In this document: positions 1 to 10,837 of the stretch, piece after piece
Numbering within the stretch: the stretch's first letter is position 1
Layout of the letters: every line of letters begins with the position of its first letter
Assembly: GCF_004118325.1 (NCBI RefSeq)
Contig: NZ_RDFA01000002.1
Coordinates: 1 to 64,000, forward strand
Reading direction: 5' to 3'
From: Halorientalis pallida
GTDB taxonomy: Archaea; Halobacteriota; Halobacteria; Halobacteriales; Haloarculaceae
DNA: 64,000 bases
Program-made: the position numbers and the translations under genes
Notes under the pieces: generated by a model
Databases searched by the model: none
Seen by the model: the letters and a program-made list of their open reading frames with translations, nothing else
Told to the model about the DNA's origin: nothing

Positions 1-439
1 CGCTATCGTTCCCGTCGCCGAAGTCGGGTTCGTCACCGTCGCCGAAGTCGAAGCCGGGACCGTCCTCGTCGTCACCGAAGTCGAAGCCCGGCTCGTCGCC
101 GTCGTCACCGAACTCGAACCCGGGGCCGTCGGTGTCGTTGTCACCGCCGAATCCAGGGCCGTCCTCGTCGTCACCGAAGTCGAAGCCGGGGCTATCGTCG
201 CCGTCGTCGCCGCCGAAGCCGGGGCCGTCCTCGTCGTCACCGAAGTCGAACCCGGGTGAATCGCTGCTCTCGTCCCCGTCGCCGAACCCGAAGTCGCCTC
301 CATCGTCGTCGAAGTCGAATCCGGGGTCGTCGGACTGGGCGGCTGCCGGTGTGGCACCCACCAGGAGTAGCCCGACGACGGCCACCAGGGAGACCGTTAC
401 GACCGTCGCGTTAGGTATCGTTCCCTTGTCGAATGTCAT
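1..439 (-). CDS. Secreted Asp/Gly/Phe-rich repeat protein (partial, 5' end)
   Basis: The ATG is at 439 and the frame stays open to the left edge, so about 146 N-terminal residues are visible. Residues 1-35 form a Sec-like signal peptide: MTFDKG, then a hydrophobic core around VSLVAVVGLLLVGA, ending at AAAQS. After it the protein consists of imperfect repeats of about 10-20 residues built on PGFDFGDDEDG, with variants PGFGGDDGD and PGFEFGDDGD. These are extremely acidic, with a Phe at regular spacing. The repeats are conserved at DNA level too, which points to recent tandem expansion. No known domain is recognised. A secreted or surface-exposed, possibly cation-binding, low-complexity protein is likely. 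The C-terminus is outside the window. Confidence 0.75.
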   Translation of the reverse strand, partial: MTFDKGTIPNATVVTVSLVAVVGLLLVGATPAAAQSDDPGFDFDDDGGDFGFGDGDESSDSPGFDFGDDEDGPGFGGDDGDDSPGFDFGDDEDGPGFGGDNDTDGPGFEFGDDGDEPGFDFGDDEDGPGFDFGDGDEPDFGDGNDS

Positions 440-782
440 AGTTTGCTCCGTCTGATCACACGCTGACTGTCAGCGCGGTGGCACGACCCCCCAACAGCGG
501 GACTGGAGAGCAGTCCCGTCCGCAGGCCCCACTACCTGCGAGCCATCTCTCGCTCCCTCGTATCGCGCACGGTTCGTGACACGCGCGCGGTACAGACCAC
601 ATGCCGTCCTAGCGTCGTTGCCACTGTGTTGATAGTGGATAGAGACATCATCCTTACAATTTCCCCGGATATGGACGGTTGTTTATTACAGGCGGTTGCC
701 GGACGGGAAGAATTTGCCTGCGAGGAAACATCCGGACACTGTCCGCATTTACAGCGAGTGCGTCCGGAAAAACGGAGCGTGG
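440..782. other. Intergenic region, no gene seen
   Basis: This stretch separates the repeat protein from rps7. No convincing coding frame or RNA gene is visible. In many archaea the S12-S7 pair is followed by the elongation factor 2 gene; nothing of it is seen here. The part at 630-720 is comparatively AT-rich (for example gtttattacag near 679) but could not be tied to a gene. Confidence 0.4.
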
Positions 783-1397
783 TCAGCGAGCGGCTGCCGC
801 GACGCGCTCTTTCTCTTCTTTCTGGTTGACGGCGTAGGTGCTGACGTCGTCGTTGGCCGCGCCGATGAGCTGGTTGGCCAGCGCCTCCTCGACGTCGGTC
901 GGCGTCTTGAACGAATCCTGGTAGACGCCCTCGGCGAGGAACTTCAGGGCCTGATCGACTCGGCGCTGGGGCGAGACGTCGACGGCCTTCGGGACGGAGA
1001 TGCCACCGTACTTCAGGCGGACGGTCTCTTCCCGGGGCGCGCTGTTCTCGACGGCCTGGACGAGGATCTGGACCGGGTTCTCCTCGGTCCGGTCGTTGAC
1101 GATCTCGAAGGCTTCACGGGCGATCCGGGTCGCCTGCTGTTTCTTGCCCGTGTTCTCCTCGGTCTGCATCAGCCGGTTGATCAGCCGCTCCACGATGGAG
1201 ATCTCGCTTTTCTTGAACTGCTTGCCGGCGTGGCGACCCATCGTATGCGCGATAGGCGTGACCGTGATGTAGCGTTCGGTGGAGGGGTCGTAGTACTCGA
1301 TGTCCGTGACCGCCCACTGCCCGAACAGTTTCGCGGGCGCGCTCTCCTCGTCGTCGGTGCCGGCAGGGGACTCCGGCTCGGGTGCATCGCTGGACAT
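783..1397 (-). CDS. rps7: 30S ribosomal protein uS7
   Basis: A 204-residue archaeal-type S7, a head protein of the small subunit that binds the 3' domain of 16S rRNA. The first 25 residues or so are an acidic Ser/Glu-rich extension typical of halophiles; the family core starts at KLFGQWAVTDIEYYDPSTE. Conserved family segments include HTMGRHAGKQFKKSEISIVE and QALKFLAEG. The ATG overlaps the rps12 stop codon by one base (TAATG), so the two are translationally coupled. It is the last gene of the block. Confidence 0.97.
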   Translation of the reverse strand: MSSDAPEPESPAGTDDEESAPAKLFGQWAVTDIEYYDPSTERYITVTPIAHTMGRHAGKQFKKSEISIVERLINRLMQTEENTGKKQQATRIAREAFEIVNDRTEENPVQILVQAVENSAPREETVRLKYGGISVPKAVDVSPQRRVDQALKFLAEGVYQDSFKTPTDVEEALANQLIGAANDDVSTYAVNQKEEKERVAAAAR

Positions 1398-1825
1398 TAT
1401 CGGACGGGTTTCTCCGCGTTCCCGCGAACGAGTTCGATCAGCGACACGCCGTTGACCTTCTCGACCTTGTAGTTGACACCCGAGAGGTCACCCATCGCGC
1501 GACCCTTCGCGCCACCGATCCCGGCGATGGTGACCTCGTCGTGTTCGTCGATAAAGGAGATAGCACCGTCACCCGGACAGAATGCGGTCACCTGTTTGCC
1601 GTTCTTGATCAACTGGACCCGGACGCACTTCCGGACCGCGGAGTTGGGCTGTTTGGCCTCGACAGCTGTCTTTTCGAGCACGATACCGCGCCCCTGAGGT
1701 GCGCCCTCCAGGGGGTCGGACTTCTCCCGAAGTCCCCGCTCTCGGCGCGCGTACTTCGAGTCGGACCACCGATGCTTCTGACGGTCCTTCCGGAGCTTGC
1801 GCGCGGCGTATTTGCCGTTCGCCAT
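1397..1825 (-). CDS. rps12: 30S ribosomal protein uS12
   Basis: A 142-residue S12, the decoding-centre protein. The archaeal signatures are complete: [20 protein letters not shown] at the N-terminus, [20 protein letters not shown] in the centre and an intact C-terminal NAEKPVR. It overlaps rps7 by one base. A TATA element 26-33 bases ahead of the ATG shows that rps12-rps7 has its own promoter, although it lies downstream of the RNA polymerase genes on the same strand. Confidence 0.98.
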   Translation of the reverse strand: MANGKYAARKLRKDRQKHRWSDSKYARRERGLREKSDPLEGAPQGRGIVLEKTAVEAKQPNSAVRKCVRVQLIKNGKQVTAFCPGDGAISFIDEHDEVTIAGIGGAKGRAMGDLSGVNYKVEKVNGVSLIELVRGNAEKPVR

Positions 1826-1850
1826 AGTACCCGTCCGTACCCAACCGAGC

Positions 1851-1858
1851 TACTTAAA
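1851..1858 (-). promoter_or_regulatory. TATA element of rps12-rps7
   Basis: On the minus strand the sequence is TTTAAGTA, centred about 30 bases ahead of the rps12 ATG (1825). This is the spacing expected for a leaderless haloarchaeal transcript. Confidence 0.6.
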
Positions 1859-1878
1859 CGCAATCTTTTGCGATTGCG
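1859..1878. promoter_or_regulatory. Dyad abutting the rps12 TATA element
   Basis: CGCAATC and its reverse complement GATTGCG are separated by six bases (ttttgc). The dyad lies directly upstream of the TATA element, over the BRE position. It could be an operator or a hairpin; no matching regulator is identified. Confidence 0.4.
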
Positions 1879-2010
1879 ACCGTCCGAGTGTGGGTCGCCC
1901 GCTCGTGATCTCGAATCCAGCGACGCCGAACGCGTGCTGGGCGGTCGTTCGGCGGCCATCGCGCTCGCCTCCCGCCCCGCGGACGCTGGTGGGAGGGCGC
2001 GGGTGGCAAC

Positions 2011-2742
2011 TCACAGCCGCTGTTCCCACTCGTCGGCGGGCATCGATTGCCCGGTGATGCCGCCGGGGCCCTGTGCGAGCAGGCCCGTGGCGGCGTCGTT
2101 CATTACGTCGGGGTCTAAGATCTCGGCCCGTTCGTCCGCGGTCAGATGGTCCCAGAAGCCGGTGTCGACACGACCGCCCGGATCGAGCGCGTTGACGTTG
2201 ATGCCGTACTCGTCGAGTTCCTGGGCCTGCGTTCGGGTCATGCCCTCCAGCGCCCACTTCGAGGTCACGTAGGGGCCCCAGGTCGCCGCTCCGCGGCGAC
2301 CCAGGCCCGACGAGATATTGACGAGGTTCCCGCGGCCGACGTCGATCATCTCGGGGACGGCGTATTTCGAGAACAGGAAGACGCCAGTGACGTTCACCTC
2401 CATGATCTGTCGGAAGTCCTCGGTGTCGACGTCGTGTAGCACACGGCCCTCGTCGTACATGTTCAACAGGCCGATGCCGGCGTTGTTCACGAGGCCAGTG
2501 ACCGACCCGTGGGCTTCGACCGTGCTGGTCACGACGTCGCGGACCGCCTCCTCGTCGGTGACGTCGGCGGACACAGCCGCTATCTCGCCGTCGGCGGTCG
2601 CGGCGACCGTCTCCAGATCGGACTCGCTTCGAGCGGTTGCGACGACGGTCGCGCCCTCCCGAGCGAATCGTTTCGCCATCGACGCCCCGAGTCCACGGCT
2701 TGCACCGGTCACGATCACGACCTCGTCTTCGAGCGTGGTCAT
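2011..2742 (-). CDS. SDR-family oxidoreductase
   Basis: A 243-residue classical short-chain dehydrogenase/reductase. The cofactor motif TGASRGLGASMAKRF is at residues 12-26, NNAG near 88-91, the catalytic Ser in ISSGLGRRG and the YxxxK motif in YVTSKWALEG, followed by INVNALDPGG. An Arg after the glycine-rich loop plus TARSESD suggests NADP(H) preference. Substrate is unknown. The gene stands between nusA and rps12, two genes that are normally neighbours in archaea, and has its own TATA element, so it looks like an insertion into the block. Confidence 0.9.
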   Translation of the reverse strand: MTTLEDEVVIVTGASRGLGASMAKRFAREGATVVATARSESDLETVAATADGEIAAVSADVTDEEAVRDVVTSTVEAHGSVTGLVNNAGIGLLNMYDEGRVLHDVDTEDFRQIMEVNVTGVFLFSKYAVPEMIDVGRGNLVNISSGLGRRGAATWGPYVTSKWALEGMTRTQAQELDEYGINVNALDPGGRVDTGFWDHLTADERAEILDPDVMNDAATGLLAQGPGGITGQSMPADEWEQRL

Positions 2743-2765
2743 GGTCGAAGATATCGCTACAGTCT

Positions 2766-2771
2766 CTTAAA
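2766..2771 (-). promoter_or_regulatory. TATA element of the SDR gene
   Basis: TTTAAG on the minus strand is centred 26 bases ahead of the ATG at 2742, consistent with leaderless transcription. It is embedded in the short dyad CTCT-taaacg-AGAG. Confidence 0.5.
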
Positions 2772-2837
2772 CGAGAGCCCGGCCACGCGACGCGAGCACC
2801 GCGACCCGGGGGTCTCCCTGCCCCCTCGAACGACGAG

Positions 2838-3263
2838 CTAGGTCAGCTGGATGTCGTCCACGTCGAAGTGCCGGTCGGCCATCCGGCGTGCGGCTTCGAT
2901 GTTCTTGCCGTCTTTCCCGATCGCGACGCCGGTGTCGTCGTGATCGACTTCCGCGTAGGCGACCGTGTCCTCGTTCTCGCTGATCGTGACGTTGTACACC
3001 GCCGCCGGGGCCAGCGCGTTGGCCACGAACGCCTCGGCGGTGTCGGCGTTCTCGATCAACTCGACGTTGCGGCCGAAGTCGTCTTCGATCTGCTCGACGT
3101 TCCGTCCACCCGGACCGATGGCCTCGGCCATCTCCCCGGCCTCGACCACGAAGAGGACGCGGTCGTAGTCGTCGTCGACCACGCAGTCCCGGACGGTGAC
3201 GCCGACCTCGTCCTCGAAGCGGGCGAGAAACTGGCGTTCACGGTCCGAGAGCGAGATGGTCAT
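2838..3263 (-). CDS. nusA: NusA-like KH-domain transcription factor
   Basis: A 141-residue archaeal NusA-like protein made of two KH RNA-binding domains without the bacterial N-terminal and S1 parts. The KH loops are AIGPGGRNVEQIEDDF (about residues 47-62) and VAIGKDGKNIEAARRMADRH (about 113-132). The family lies downstream of rpoA2 in archaea and is thought to act in elongation or termination. It starts six bases after the rpoA2 stop, so it is co-transcribed with the polymerase genes. Confidence 0.93.
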   Translation of the reverse strand: MTISLSDRERQFLARFEDEVGVTVRDCVVDDDYDRVLFVVEAGEMAEAIGPGGRNVEQIEDDFGRNVELIENADTAEAFVANALAPAAVYNVTISENEDTVAYAEVDHDDTGVAIGKDGKNIEAARRMADRHFDVDDIQLT

Positions 3264-3269
3264 CGGGGG

Positions 3270-4523
3270 TCAGTCGGCCCCTTCACCAGTGCCGTCGGTG
3301 CGTGCCGGTTCCGAGCCCATCCGCAGGTTCACGTCGCCGGTGCCGAGTTTGATCGGCTTGCCGACGATGACGTTCTCGGTGACGCCGTTGAGGTCGTCGA
3401 TCTCGCCGTGGATCGCGGCGTCGAGCAGGTGGTTGACCGTGACCTCGAACGCCGCCCGCGCGAGGACGGACTCCTTGCTCCCGGAGATCCCGTGGCGACC
3501 GATGGACTGGATACCGCCACCGTTGGTCATGATGTCGGCGACCAGCATGAGGTGACGGATGTTCACGTCGTCGAGCCCCTGCTCTTCGAGCGTGTTCATC
3601 GTCTCCTCGATGATCGACTCCCGGGCGGCCTCGATGCCGAGGTTGCGGTGGATCTCGTGGATGTTGTTGCAGGTCGTCCGACTGGCGTCGACGCCCTCGA
3701 TACCGAGGACGTTGCCCAGTTCCGACCCCTCCGTGTAGAGGACGAACTCGCCGTCCTCGCTCTCTTCGGTGTCCTCGCGGCGGATGACGACGCGGTCGAT
3801 GTCCTCGATCCCCTTGAAGACGATCTCGCGGAGGTCCTCGACGAGTTGCAGGAGTTCCCGATAGCTGGGCTCGTCGGGCCCGAACTCGATGACCGTCTCG
3901 TCGAGCTGGACCACGTCGACGCCCAGCTTCGACTCGATGGTCTCGGAGATCTCGCCGACGATCTCGGCGAGGTTGTCCACCGTCGGCCAGCGCTCCTGGA
4001 GCGTGTCGGGATTGAGGTCGACGCGGACGAGCATGTCGGCCACGTCGGTGGAGATGTCACCCAGCGCGAGGATGCGCGTGGCCTCGATCTTCCAGACGAC
4101 CTCGTGAGCGCGCTCCCGGTTTTCGGCGAACTCGTCCTCGAGGTGAACCGTCATCATCGGCGTGTCCGGCTCCTTCCGGGCGTCCACCAGCTCGATGAGC
4201 CGGGGCAGGCCCTGGGTCACGTCGATCTCCGCGACGCCCGCGTAGTGGAACGTGTTCATCGTCATCTGGGTTCCCGGTTCCCCGATGGACTGGGCGCTGA
4301 CGGTCCCGACGGGGTCGAGCGGGTCGACGCGGGTGTCGAGATAGCGGTTCTCGACGGCCTTGGCGATCTGGTCGGCGTCTTCGACGCCGGCACCGCGCTC
4401 GTCGACGGTCCGGTAGACCTTCGTCTTCAGCCGCCGGGGCAGTTCCGTGTCCTCGACGACGGCCTCGATGTCGTCGTCGACGCCGTCGAACTTCTGCTGT
4501 GGGTCGTAGTCTATTTCACTCAT
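3270..4523 (-). CDS. rpoA2: DNA-directed RNA polymerase subunit A''
   Basis: A 417-residue C-terminal part of the largest polymerase subunit (bacterial beta' equivalent), split from A' as in all archaea. [20 protein letters not shown] is the start of the trigger-loop/bridge-helix region; [20 protein letters not shown] is the conserved C-terminal segment. It starts two bases after the rpoA1 stop. It assembles with A' to complete the active site. Confidence 0.98.
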   Translation of the reverse strand: MSEIDYDPQQKFDGVDDDIEAVVEDTELPRRLKTKVYRTVDERGAGVEDADQIAKAVENRYLDTRVDPLDPVGTVSAQSIGEPGTQMTMNTFHYAGVAEIDVTQGLPRLIELVDARKEPDTPMMTVHLEDEFAENRERAHEVVWKIEATRILALGDISTDVADMLVRVDLNPDTLQERWPTVDNLAEIVGEISETIESKLGVDVVQLDETVIEFGPDEPSYRELLQLVEDLREIVFKGIEDIDRVVIRREDTEESEDGEFVLYTEGSELGNVLGIEGVDASRTTCNNIHEIHRNLGIEAARESIIEETMNTLEEQGLDDVNIRHLMLVADIMTNGGGIQSIGRHGISGSKESVLARAAFEVTVNHLLDAAIHGEIDDLNGVTENVIVGKPIKLGTGDVNLRMGSEPARTDGTGEGAD

Positions 4524-4525
4524 GA

Positions 4526-7444
4526 TTAGTCGTCACTCTGGGCCATCCACCAGTCGTCGGCGTGTTCCGAGAGGTTCGTCGGCGAGTGTTCCTGGCCGAG
4601 GAACTGCTGTTTGGCTTCGTCGCTCTCGAACTCCGTATCGAGGACGCGGTCGGCGATCCGCTCCACGTCGATGTCGTTGTCCTCGTCTGAGGACACCTTC
4701 ACCGGGCTGGTGCCGTCCTCACCGAACTCGAACTGGACGATGGTGTCGCTCGTGTCCCGGACGGTACCGTCGTACTGGGTCTCCAGTTCCGAGAGGGCGT
4801 TGATCAGCCGACGCTGGAGGTAGCCGGACTTGGAGGTCCGGACCGCCGTGTCGACCAGCCCCTCACGGCCACCCATCGCGTGGAAGAAGAACTCCCGCGG
4901 GTTCAGGCCGCCCCGGTAGGAGTGTTCCACGAAGCCGTGGGCCTCCGCCGAGAGGTCGTCGGGCTTGTAGTGTGAGAGGGTGCGGTCCTCGTAACCACGG
5001 TTGATCCGCTCGCCACGGACCGCCTGCTGGCCGACACAGCCGGCCATCTGGGTCAGGTTCAGCATCGACCCACGCGCACCGGACTCGGCCATGACCACGG
5101 CGGGGTTGTCGTCGTCGAAGTGCTCTTCGGCGATGTCACCCGCGCTGTCACGCGCCTTGCCCAGCGTCTGCATGATCTTCATCTCCAGGGTCTCGTCGAC
5201 CGTGCGGCCGGGCAGGGATTCGAGTTCGCCCCGGTCGTAGGTCTCGATGAGTTCCTGGACGCGTGCGTAGGCGTTCTCGATGGCCTCGTCGATCTGCTCT
5301 TCGGCCGCCGGCGAGATCGACTCGTCGTCGATCCCGATCGAGAAGCCAAAGTGCATGATCGAGCGCATCGCCAGCGAGGCGACCTCGTTGACGAAGATGC
5401 GAGCCCGAGTCTTCGAGTACACCTTCGCGATGGTGTCGACGATCTCCCCGCCGAACGCCCCGACGGCGTCCTCGTCGATGGTCCCCTCCAGAAGCTGGCC
5501 GTCCTCGATGACGACCTCGTCGCCGGCCGAGGAGACGAACTCCAGATTGAGGTCGTCCGGCAGCAGTTCCGAGAACACCGTCCGGCCGGTCCAGTACTCG
5601 TTGCCGGCGTCGTCGGTGCCGTCGGGTTCGGGCAGTTCGTCGATCCGGGTCGCACGGAGTAGGTCCAGCGCCTGCGTCTCGTTGAACTGCGGGTTCTGGT
5701 TGGTCAGCAGGTAGGTTCCGCTGATGTGGTCCTGGATCGCGCCGATGATGTTCTCACCGAACCGCGGGCTAAGCATCTGTTCCTGGACACGCATCAGGAC
5801 GCGGGCTTCCGCACGCGCTTCCTCGTTCTGGAGGGCGTGCATGTTCATCTCGTCGCCGTCGAAGTCCGCGTTGTACGGCGGGCAGACCGTCGTGTTCAGC
5901 CGGAACGTCTTGTACGGCATCACGACGACTTCGTGTGCCATGATGGACATCCGGTGCAGCGACGGCTGCCGGTTGAAGATGATGATGTCCCCGTCGACCA
6001 GGTGCCGGGAGACTTCCCACTCGGGCTGGACCTTCTCGGCCAGTTCCTCGCAGTTCTTCTCGGTCACTTTGAGCCGACGCCCGTCCGGCCGTTTCACGTA
6101 GTTCGCACCGGGGTGGGCTTCCGGCCCGTTGGAGACGTAGCGGCGGGCCTCGTCGAGGTTGCGCTCGTTGACGTTCATCGTCTGGGTCATCTCTGTCGCG
6201 ACCCGGTCGGGTACACCGACCTCGTTCAGGCTAAGCGTCGGGTCGGGCGAGATGACCGTACGCGCGGAGAAGTTGACACGCTTCCCGGACAGCGAGCCAC
6301 GGAACCGGCCCTCCTTGCCCTTCAGCCGCTGGCTCAGAGTCTTCAGGGGCCGCCCGGAGCGGTGCCGGGCCGGCGGCGTTCCGGAGATCTCGTTGTCCAT
6401 GAAGGTGGTGACGTGGTACTGGAGCAGTTCCCAGAGGTCCTCGATGATCAGCTGAGGCGCACCGGCCTCGCGGTTCTCCATGAACCGCTGGTTGATCCGG
6501 ATGATGTCGACCAGCTTGTGCGTGAGGTCGTCCTCGGACCGCTGGCCGTTGTCCAGCGTGATCGAGGGGCGGGCCGTCACCGGCGGTACCGGCAGCACGG
6601 TCAGGATCATCCACTCGGGCCGGGAGCGTTCGGCGTTGATCCCCAGCACCTGGATGTCCTCGTCCGGGATGTCCTCGAACCAGTCCCGGATGTCGCTGGG
6701 CATCAGCTTGTTCATGTCTTCCTCGGTGAGATCCACGTCCAGCGCCCGCTCGATGGCCTTGCGGTCTTCCTCGCGGGGACGGAACTCACCGGAGAGGATC
6801 TCCTGGATACGACCCTGGTCGATTCCAGTCTCGTCGGCGAGTTCGACAGGAGAGACCCCACGGTCGTCCTCGTCGTCGGGGTCGGGCTCCATCGCCTCGG
6901 CGATGCGGTCCGGGTACTCCGAGGTGAGCACCTGCTGGACCTCGTAGTAGGTCGTCGGCTTCTCGTGGTTGATGTCGTACTGCTGGCCGCCACAGAAGGG
7001 GCAGTGGTCCTTCTTGCGGGCCTGCCGGATGGCGGCCTTGGTCACGTCGTTGAGATCGTTGCCGAGTTCGCGGGCACGTCGCAGGCGACTCGTGAACTCC
7101 TCGCGTTCCTCGTCGTTGAGACAGAGCCGCGAGCAGTCCCGACAGGTCCCACGCAGGAGCCGGCGGATGAGCTTCGCGAACCCGACGTGGATGACGGGGG
7201 CCGCGAGTTCGATGTGGCCGAAGTGGCCGTTGCAAGAGCCGGAGTGTTTCCCGCAGGTCTTGCACTCGAGGCCGGGGTCGATCACGCCCAGCCGCGGGTC
7301 CATCAGGCCCATGTCGATGGGGAACCCGTCGTCGTCGTAGGTGTCGGCCGTGATGACCTTCGTGGCGCTCATGTCCCGATACTCCTCGGGGTCCATCAGC
7401 CCGAAGCTGAGTTCGCCGATCTCTTTGGGTGCGTGTTGGCTCAT
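4526..7444 (-). CDS. rpoA1: DNA-directed RNA polymerase subunit A'
   Basis: A 972-residue N-terminal part of the largest subunit. Visible landmarks are the N-terminal zinc site [20 protein letters not shown], a second CRDC...CPFC zinc site, the lid/zipper region and the catalytic magnesium loop [12 protein letters not shown]. An acidic helix-rich insert is present near residues 200-260. The ATG overlaps the rpoB1 stop by one base (TAATG). Confidence 0.99.
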   Translation of the reverse strand: MSQHAPKEIGELSFGLMDPEEYRDMSATKVITADTYDDDGFPIDMGLMDPRLGVIDPGLECKTCGKHSGSCNGHFGHIELAAPVIHVGFAKLIRRLLRGTCRDCSRLCLNDEEREEFTSRLRRARELGNDLNDVTKAAIRQARKKDHCPFCGGQQYDINHEKPTTYYEVQQVLTSEYPDRIAEAMEPDPDDEDDRGVSPVELADETGIDQGRIQEILSGEFRPREEDRKAIERALDVDLTEEDMNKLMPSDIRDWFEDIPDEDIQVLGINAERSRPEWMILTVLPVPPVTARPSITLDNGQRSEDDLTHKLVDIIRINQRFMENREAGAPQLIIEDLWELLQYHVTTFMDNEISGTPPARHRSGRPLKTLSQRLKGKEGRFRGSLSGKRVNFSARTVISPDPTLSLNEVGVPDRVATEMTQTMNVNERNLDEARRYVSNGPEAHPGANYVKRPDGRRLKVTEKNCEELAEKVQPEWEVSRHLVDGDIIIFNRQPSLHRMSIMAHEVVVMPYKTFRLNTTVCPPYNADFDGDEMNMHALQNEEARAEARVLMRVQEQMLSPRFGENIIGAIQDHISGTYLLTNQNPQFNETQALDLLRATRIDELPEPDGTDDAGNEYWTGRTVFSELLPDDLNLEFVSSAGDEVVIEDGQLLEGTIDEDAVGAFGGEIVDTIAKVYSKTRARIFVNEVASLAMRSIMHFGFSIGIDDESISPAAEEQIDEAIENAYARVQELIETYDRGELESLPGRTVDETLEMKIMQTLGKARDSAGDIAEEHFDDDNPAVVMAESGARGSMLNLTQMAGCVGQQAVRGERINRGYEDRTLSHYKPDDLSAEAHGFVEHSYRGGLNPREFFFHAMGGREGLVDTAVRTSKSGYLQRRLINALSELETQYDGTVRDTSDTIVQFEFGEDGTSPVKVSSDEDNDIDVERIADRVLDTEFESDEAKQQFLGQEHSPTNLSEHADDWWMAQSDD

Positions 7445-9270
7445 TAGACTGCGTCCTCCAGTTCGATCCGGGGTGCGATCCCGAGCGCTTTCATCTCGTC
7501 CAGCAGGAGCTTGAACGCGTAGGACATCTCCACTTCGTGGATGTCGGTCTCCTCCTCACAGTTGGGACAGTAGACGCGCCGTTGCTCGACGTTCTCGACG
7601 GCGGTCATGCCACACTCGGCACAGACGTAGATCCACTCGCGGTCGGACTCGTCGAGCAGGCGCTCTTTCAGCGTCATCGCCGCGCCGTGCCCGATGAACA
7701 CGTCCCGTTCCATCTCACCGATACGGAGGCCACCCTCACGGGCACGCCCCTCGGTGGGCTGGCGGGTCAGGACCTGCACCGGCCCGCGCGAACGGGCGTG
7801 CAGCTTGTTCGAGACCATGTGGTAGAGCTTCTGGTAGAAGATCGTTCCGACGAAGATGTCGGCCTCGATCTGTTCCCCGGTGACGCCGGAGTACATGATC
7901 TCCTTGCCGCTGGACTTGAACCCGTGCTCCTCCAGCGAGTCGCGGAGTTCGTCCTCGTCCTCGCCGGTGAAGGGCGTCCCGTCCACTCGCCGCCCTTCCA
8001 GCGAGCCGACCTTGCCGCCGAGCATCTCCAGTACGTGGCCCACCGTCATCCGGGAGGGAAGTGCGTGCGGGTTGAGGATCAGGTCCGGCACGACGCCCTG
8101 TTCGGTGAAGGGCATGTCTTCCTGGGGTGCGATGTGACCGACGACACCCTTCTGCCCGTGTCGTGACGCGAACTTGTCCCCGAGTTCGGGGATGCGTTCG
8201 TCCCGGACTTTGACCTTCGAGAGTTTCGACCCGTCCTCGCCCTCCATGAGCGTGACGGTGTCGACGACTCCGGACTCACCGGAGCGCATCGTGACGGACG
8301 TCTCCCGGCGCTTCTGCGGGGAGAGCCCGCCCATGTCGTCCGGTTCTTCCAAAAAGCGGGGCGGCGAGGTCTTCCCGAGCAGGACGTCGTTCTCGCCGAC
8401 CTGCGTTTCCGGATTCACGAGGCCGTCCTCGTCGAGGTGCGTGTAGGCCTCCTCCCCGCGTGCGCCGCGCACGTCGTCGTCGGGGACCTCGAAGCGGTCC
8501 TCCTGTCCGCCAGGGTAGCGGCGTTCCTCGCCCTCGTAGGTCCGGAAGAAGTGCGACCGTGCCAGGGCTCGGTCGACCGAGCCGCCGTTCAGCACCAGGG
8601 CGTCCTCGATGTTGAACCCCTCGTAGCTCATTACGGCGACGACGAAGTTCTGGGCCGCCGGCCGGTCGTCGTAGCCGATCTGTTCGGTGGTCTGTGTCTT
8701 GACCATCGAGAGCTGGGGGTAGTGCAGCAGGTGCTGGCGCGTGTCCGGGCGGATCCGGTAGTTCGCGCTGGGCAGTCCCAGCGACTGCTTGATCATCCCC
8801 GACCCCATCGTAATCCGCGGACTGGCGTTGTGTTCGGGGTAGGGGATCATCCCCGCACCGATCCCGAAGATCAGCTGGGGGTCCACTTCGAGGTGGGTGT
8901 GGTCCTCGGACACGTCGTCCTCGTCGACGGCGACGAGGATGTCCTCTTCCTCCTCGGCGTCGATGAACTCGACGTAGCCCCGGTCGACCAGTTCGTCGAA
9001 TTCGAGTTCGCCGGCCTTGACCGCGGCCACCTCCTCGTCGGAGATGAGCGGCTCGCCGTCCTCGACGACGATCAGCGGGCGGCGTGCCCGGCCGGCGTCG
9101 GCGTTGACGATGACCTCGTCGGTGCGATCTTTCACCGAGACGTTGACCATCTCGCTGACGTCGCCCCGCCGTCGGGCCTGTCGGATGTCTGCTGCAAGTT
9201 TCTCCGGTTCGGGGTGTGTCCCGACCAGACTGCCGTTGACGTATACTTTTGCGTCTCGTCCCTGACTCAT
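7444..9270 (-). CDS. rpoB1: DNA-directed RNA polymerase subunit B'
   Basis: A 608-residue C-terminal part of the second-largest subunit (bacterial beta equivalent), separated from B'' as in Halobacteria. Diagnostic segments are [32 protein letters not shown], the [20 protein letters not shown] active-centre stretch and a C-terminal zinc site CAECGM...CPNCEE. One base separates the rpoB2 stop from its ATG. Confidence 0.99.
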   Translation of the reverse strand: MSQGRDAKVYVNGSLVGTHPEPEKLAADIRQARRRGDVSEMVNVSVKDRTDEVIVNADAGRARRPLIVVEDGEPLISDEEVAAVKAGELEFDELVDRGYVEFIDAEEEEDILVAVDEDDVSEDHTHLEVDPQLIFGIGAGMIPYPEHNASPRITMGSGMIKQSLGLPSANYRIRPDTRQHLLHYPQLSMVKTQTTEQIGYDDRPAAQNFVVAVMSYEGFNIEDALVLNGGSVDRALARSHFFRTYEGEERRYPGGQEDRFEVPDDDVRGARGEEAYTHLDEDGLVNPETQVGENDVLLGKTSPPRFLEEPDDMGGLSPQKRRETSVTMRSGESGVVDTVTLMEGEDGSKLSKVKVRDERIPELGDKFASRHGQKGVVGHIAPQEDMPFTEQGVVPDLILNPHALPSRMTVGHVLEMLGGKVGSLEGRRVDGTPFTGEDEDELRDSLEEHGFKSSGKEIMYSGVTGEQIEADIFVGTIFYQKLYHMVSNKLHARSRGPVQVLTRQPTEGRAREGGLRIGEMERDVFIGHGAAMTLKERLLDESDREWIYVCAECGMTAVENVEQRRVYCPNCEEETDIHEVEMSYAFKLLLDEMKALGIAPRIELEDAV

Positions 9271-9271
9271 G

Positions 9272-10837
9272 TTAATCGTCCGCTGGTGTCTGCTCGATGG
9301 ACTCGATGCCCGGGATTCCCGAGACGCCCATCGACGCGAGTTCGTGTTTCAGCTCCTGTTCGTCCTCGATGTTCTGTGACAGCTCCATGGCCTGCGCGAA
9401 GTTCTTCACCAGCCCACAGTTGGGACCCTCCGGGGTCTCGGAGGGACAGATCCGCCCCCACTGGGTCGCGTGCAGGTCACGCGCCTCGAAGTGGGGCTGA
9501 CTGCGGCTGAGTGGCGAGCGCAGCCGGCGCAGGTGGGAGAGAACCCCCATGTAGTCCGTCCGGTCGACCAGCTGGCTCACGCCCGAGCGGCCACCTACCC
9601 AGTTCCCCGTCGCGATGGGGTGTTCGAGCCGCTCGGTCAACACGTCCGAGCGAACCACGGTAGAAACCGACAGCTGCCGGTTGCGCATGTTCGCACGTTC
9701 CAGCTGGTACTTCACGTCCCGTGCCAGCTTGTTCAGCGCCGTCCGGAACAGGTCCTTCATCAGGTCGCCCGAGACTTTGAGGCGCTTGTTGGCGTAGTGG
9801 TCCTTGTCGTCGGATTCCCGGCGGCCCAGGGCCAGCTCGAAGCAGGCCTCGGCCATCCGGCAGAGATAGTACGCCTTGTTGATCCGGACTTCCTCCTCGT
9901 CGACTCCGTCCTCGTGGAGGTGGGGCAGGAGGTACCGGTCGATCACGTAGTTCGCACGTTTCAGCTGGTAGTTCTTGCCCTGGCCCGAGGCGACGCGTTT
10001 CCCGAGCGTCTCGATGGCCTCCTCGGTCGTCTGGACCTCGGCGGCCTCCAGGTTCTCGAGCATGAACTTCACGATCTCGGGGTCGTCGCTGACCCGGTGG
10101 ACGATCTCCTCGTCGGACTCCAGACCGAGCGCGCGCACGAGCGTGACGAAGTTGATGCTCCCCGATACCGACGGGAAGGAGACTTCGAGGATGCCGTTGC
10201 GGGTCCGCTCACAGAGCACGAGGGCGCGGTAGCCACGGCGCTGGGAGAAGGTCTTGGCGACCTGGATCTCGTCGCCGTACTTGGTGTCGTACTCCGCGAG
10301 GATCTTGTTCGGCGCGAGGTCCTCGCTGGTCATCAGGACGCGCTCGGACCCGTTGACACAGAAGTACCCGCCGGGGTCGGCAGGATCCTCGCCGATGTCG
10401 ATCAGTTCGTTCTCGGTGAACCCGGAGATGTTACACTTGTTCGACCCGACCATGATCGGCATGCGGCCGATCTTGGTCTCGGTCTGGTCGACGACGTGTT
10501 CTTCTTCCTCCTCGCCGCCCTTGATGATCCGCATCTCCATGAACACCGGCGCGGCGTAGGTGATGTTCCGGAGCCGGGCTTCTTGGGGATAGAGCAGTTC
10601 CTCTGACCCGTCGGCCTCCCGAACGCGGGGCGTGACGACGCGCACGTCGCCGAGCTCGACGTAGACTGGCTCTTCACCCTCCTTGTCGCCGATGTCGGTT
10701 TCGATGGTCGCTTTCTCGTCGACGACCTCCTGCATCCCCCGGTCGAGGAAGGCGTTGAACGACCGGAAGTGGTGTTCTGCGAGCCGTTCTCTCGAAAAGT
10801 ACTCACGCGAAATCGCGCGTCTGTCGTCGATTCTCAT
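9272..10837 (-). CDS. rpoB2: DNA-directed RNA polymerase subunit B''
   Basis: A 521-residue N-terminal part of the second-largest subunit (protrusion, lobe and fork). It starts [19 protein letters not shown] and contains [14 protein letters not shown] and the fork motif [20 protein letters not shown] near the C-terminus. It directly abuts the rpoH stop codon. Polymerase subunits H, B'', B', A' and A'' are all encoded in this one run. Confidence 0.99.
   Translation of the reverse strand: MRIDDRRAISREYFSRERLAEHHFRSFNAFLDRGMQEVVDEKATIETDIGDKEGEEPVYVELGDVRVVTPRVREADGSEELLYPQEARLRNITYAAPVFMEMRIIKGGEEEEEHVVDQTETKIGRMPIMVGSNKCNISGFTENELIDIGEDPADPGGYFCVNGSERVLMTSEDLAPNKILAEYDTKYGDEIQVAKTFSQRRGYRALVLCERTRNGILEVSFPSVSGSINFVTLVRALGLESDEEIVHRVSDDPEIVKFMLENLEAAEVQTTEEAIETLGKRVASGQGKNYQLKRANYVIDRYLLPHLHEDGVDEEEVRINKAYYLCRMAEACFELALGRRESDDKDHYANKRLKVSGDLMKDLFRTALNKLARDVKYQLERANMRNRQLSVSTVVRSDVLTERLEHPIATGNWVGGRSGVSQLVDRTDYMGVLSHLRRLRSPLSRSQPHFEARDLHATQWGRICPSETPEGPNCGLVKNFAQAMELSQNIEDEQELKHELASMGVSGIPGIESIEQTPADD

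Noticed and set aside
1-439. Possible CRISPR array because of regular repeats
   Set aside because: The repeats vary in length, lack unique spacers and are in frame with a signal-peptide protein.
2637-4529. 630-codon plus-strand open frame
   Set aside because: It is antisense to rpoA2 and nusA; its Val/Asp/Leu-rich sequence is the mirror of acidic GC-rich coding and has no domain.
5726-7447. 573-codon plus-strand open frame
   Set aside because: Antisense to rpoA1, which is unmistakable.
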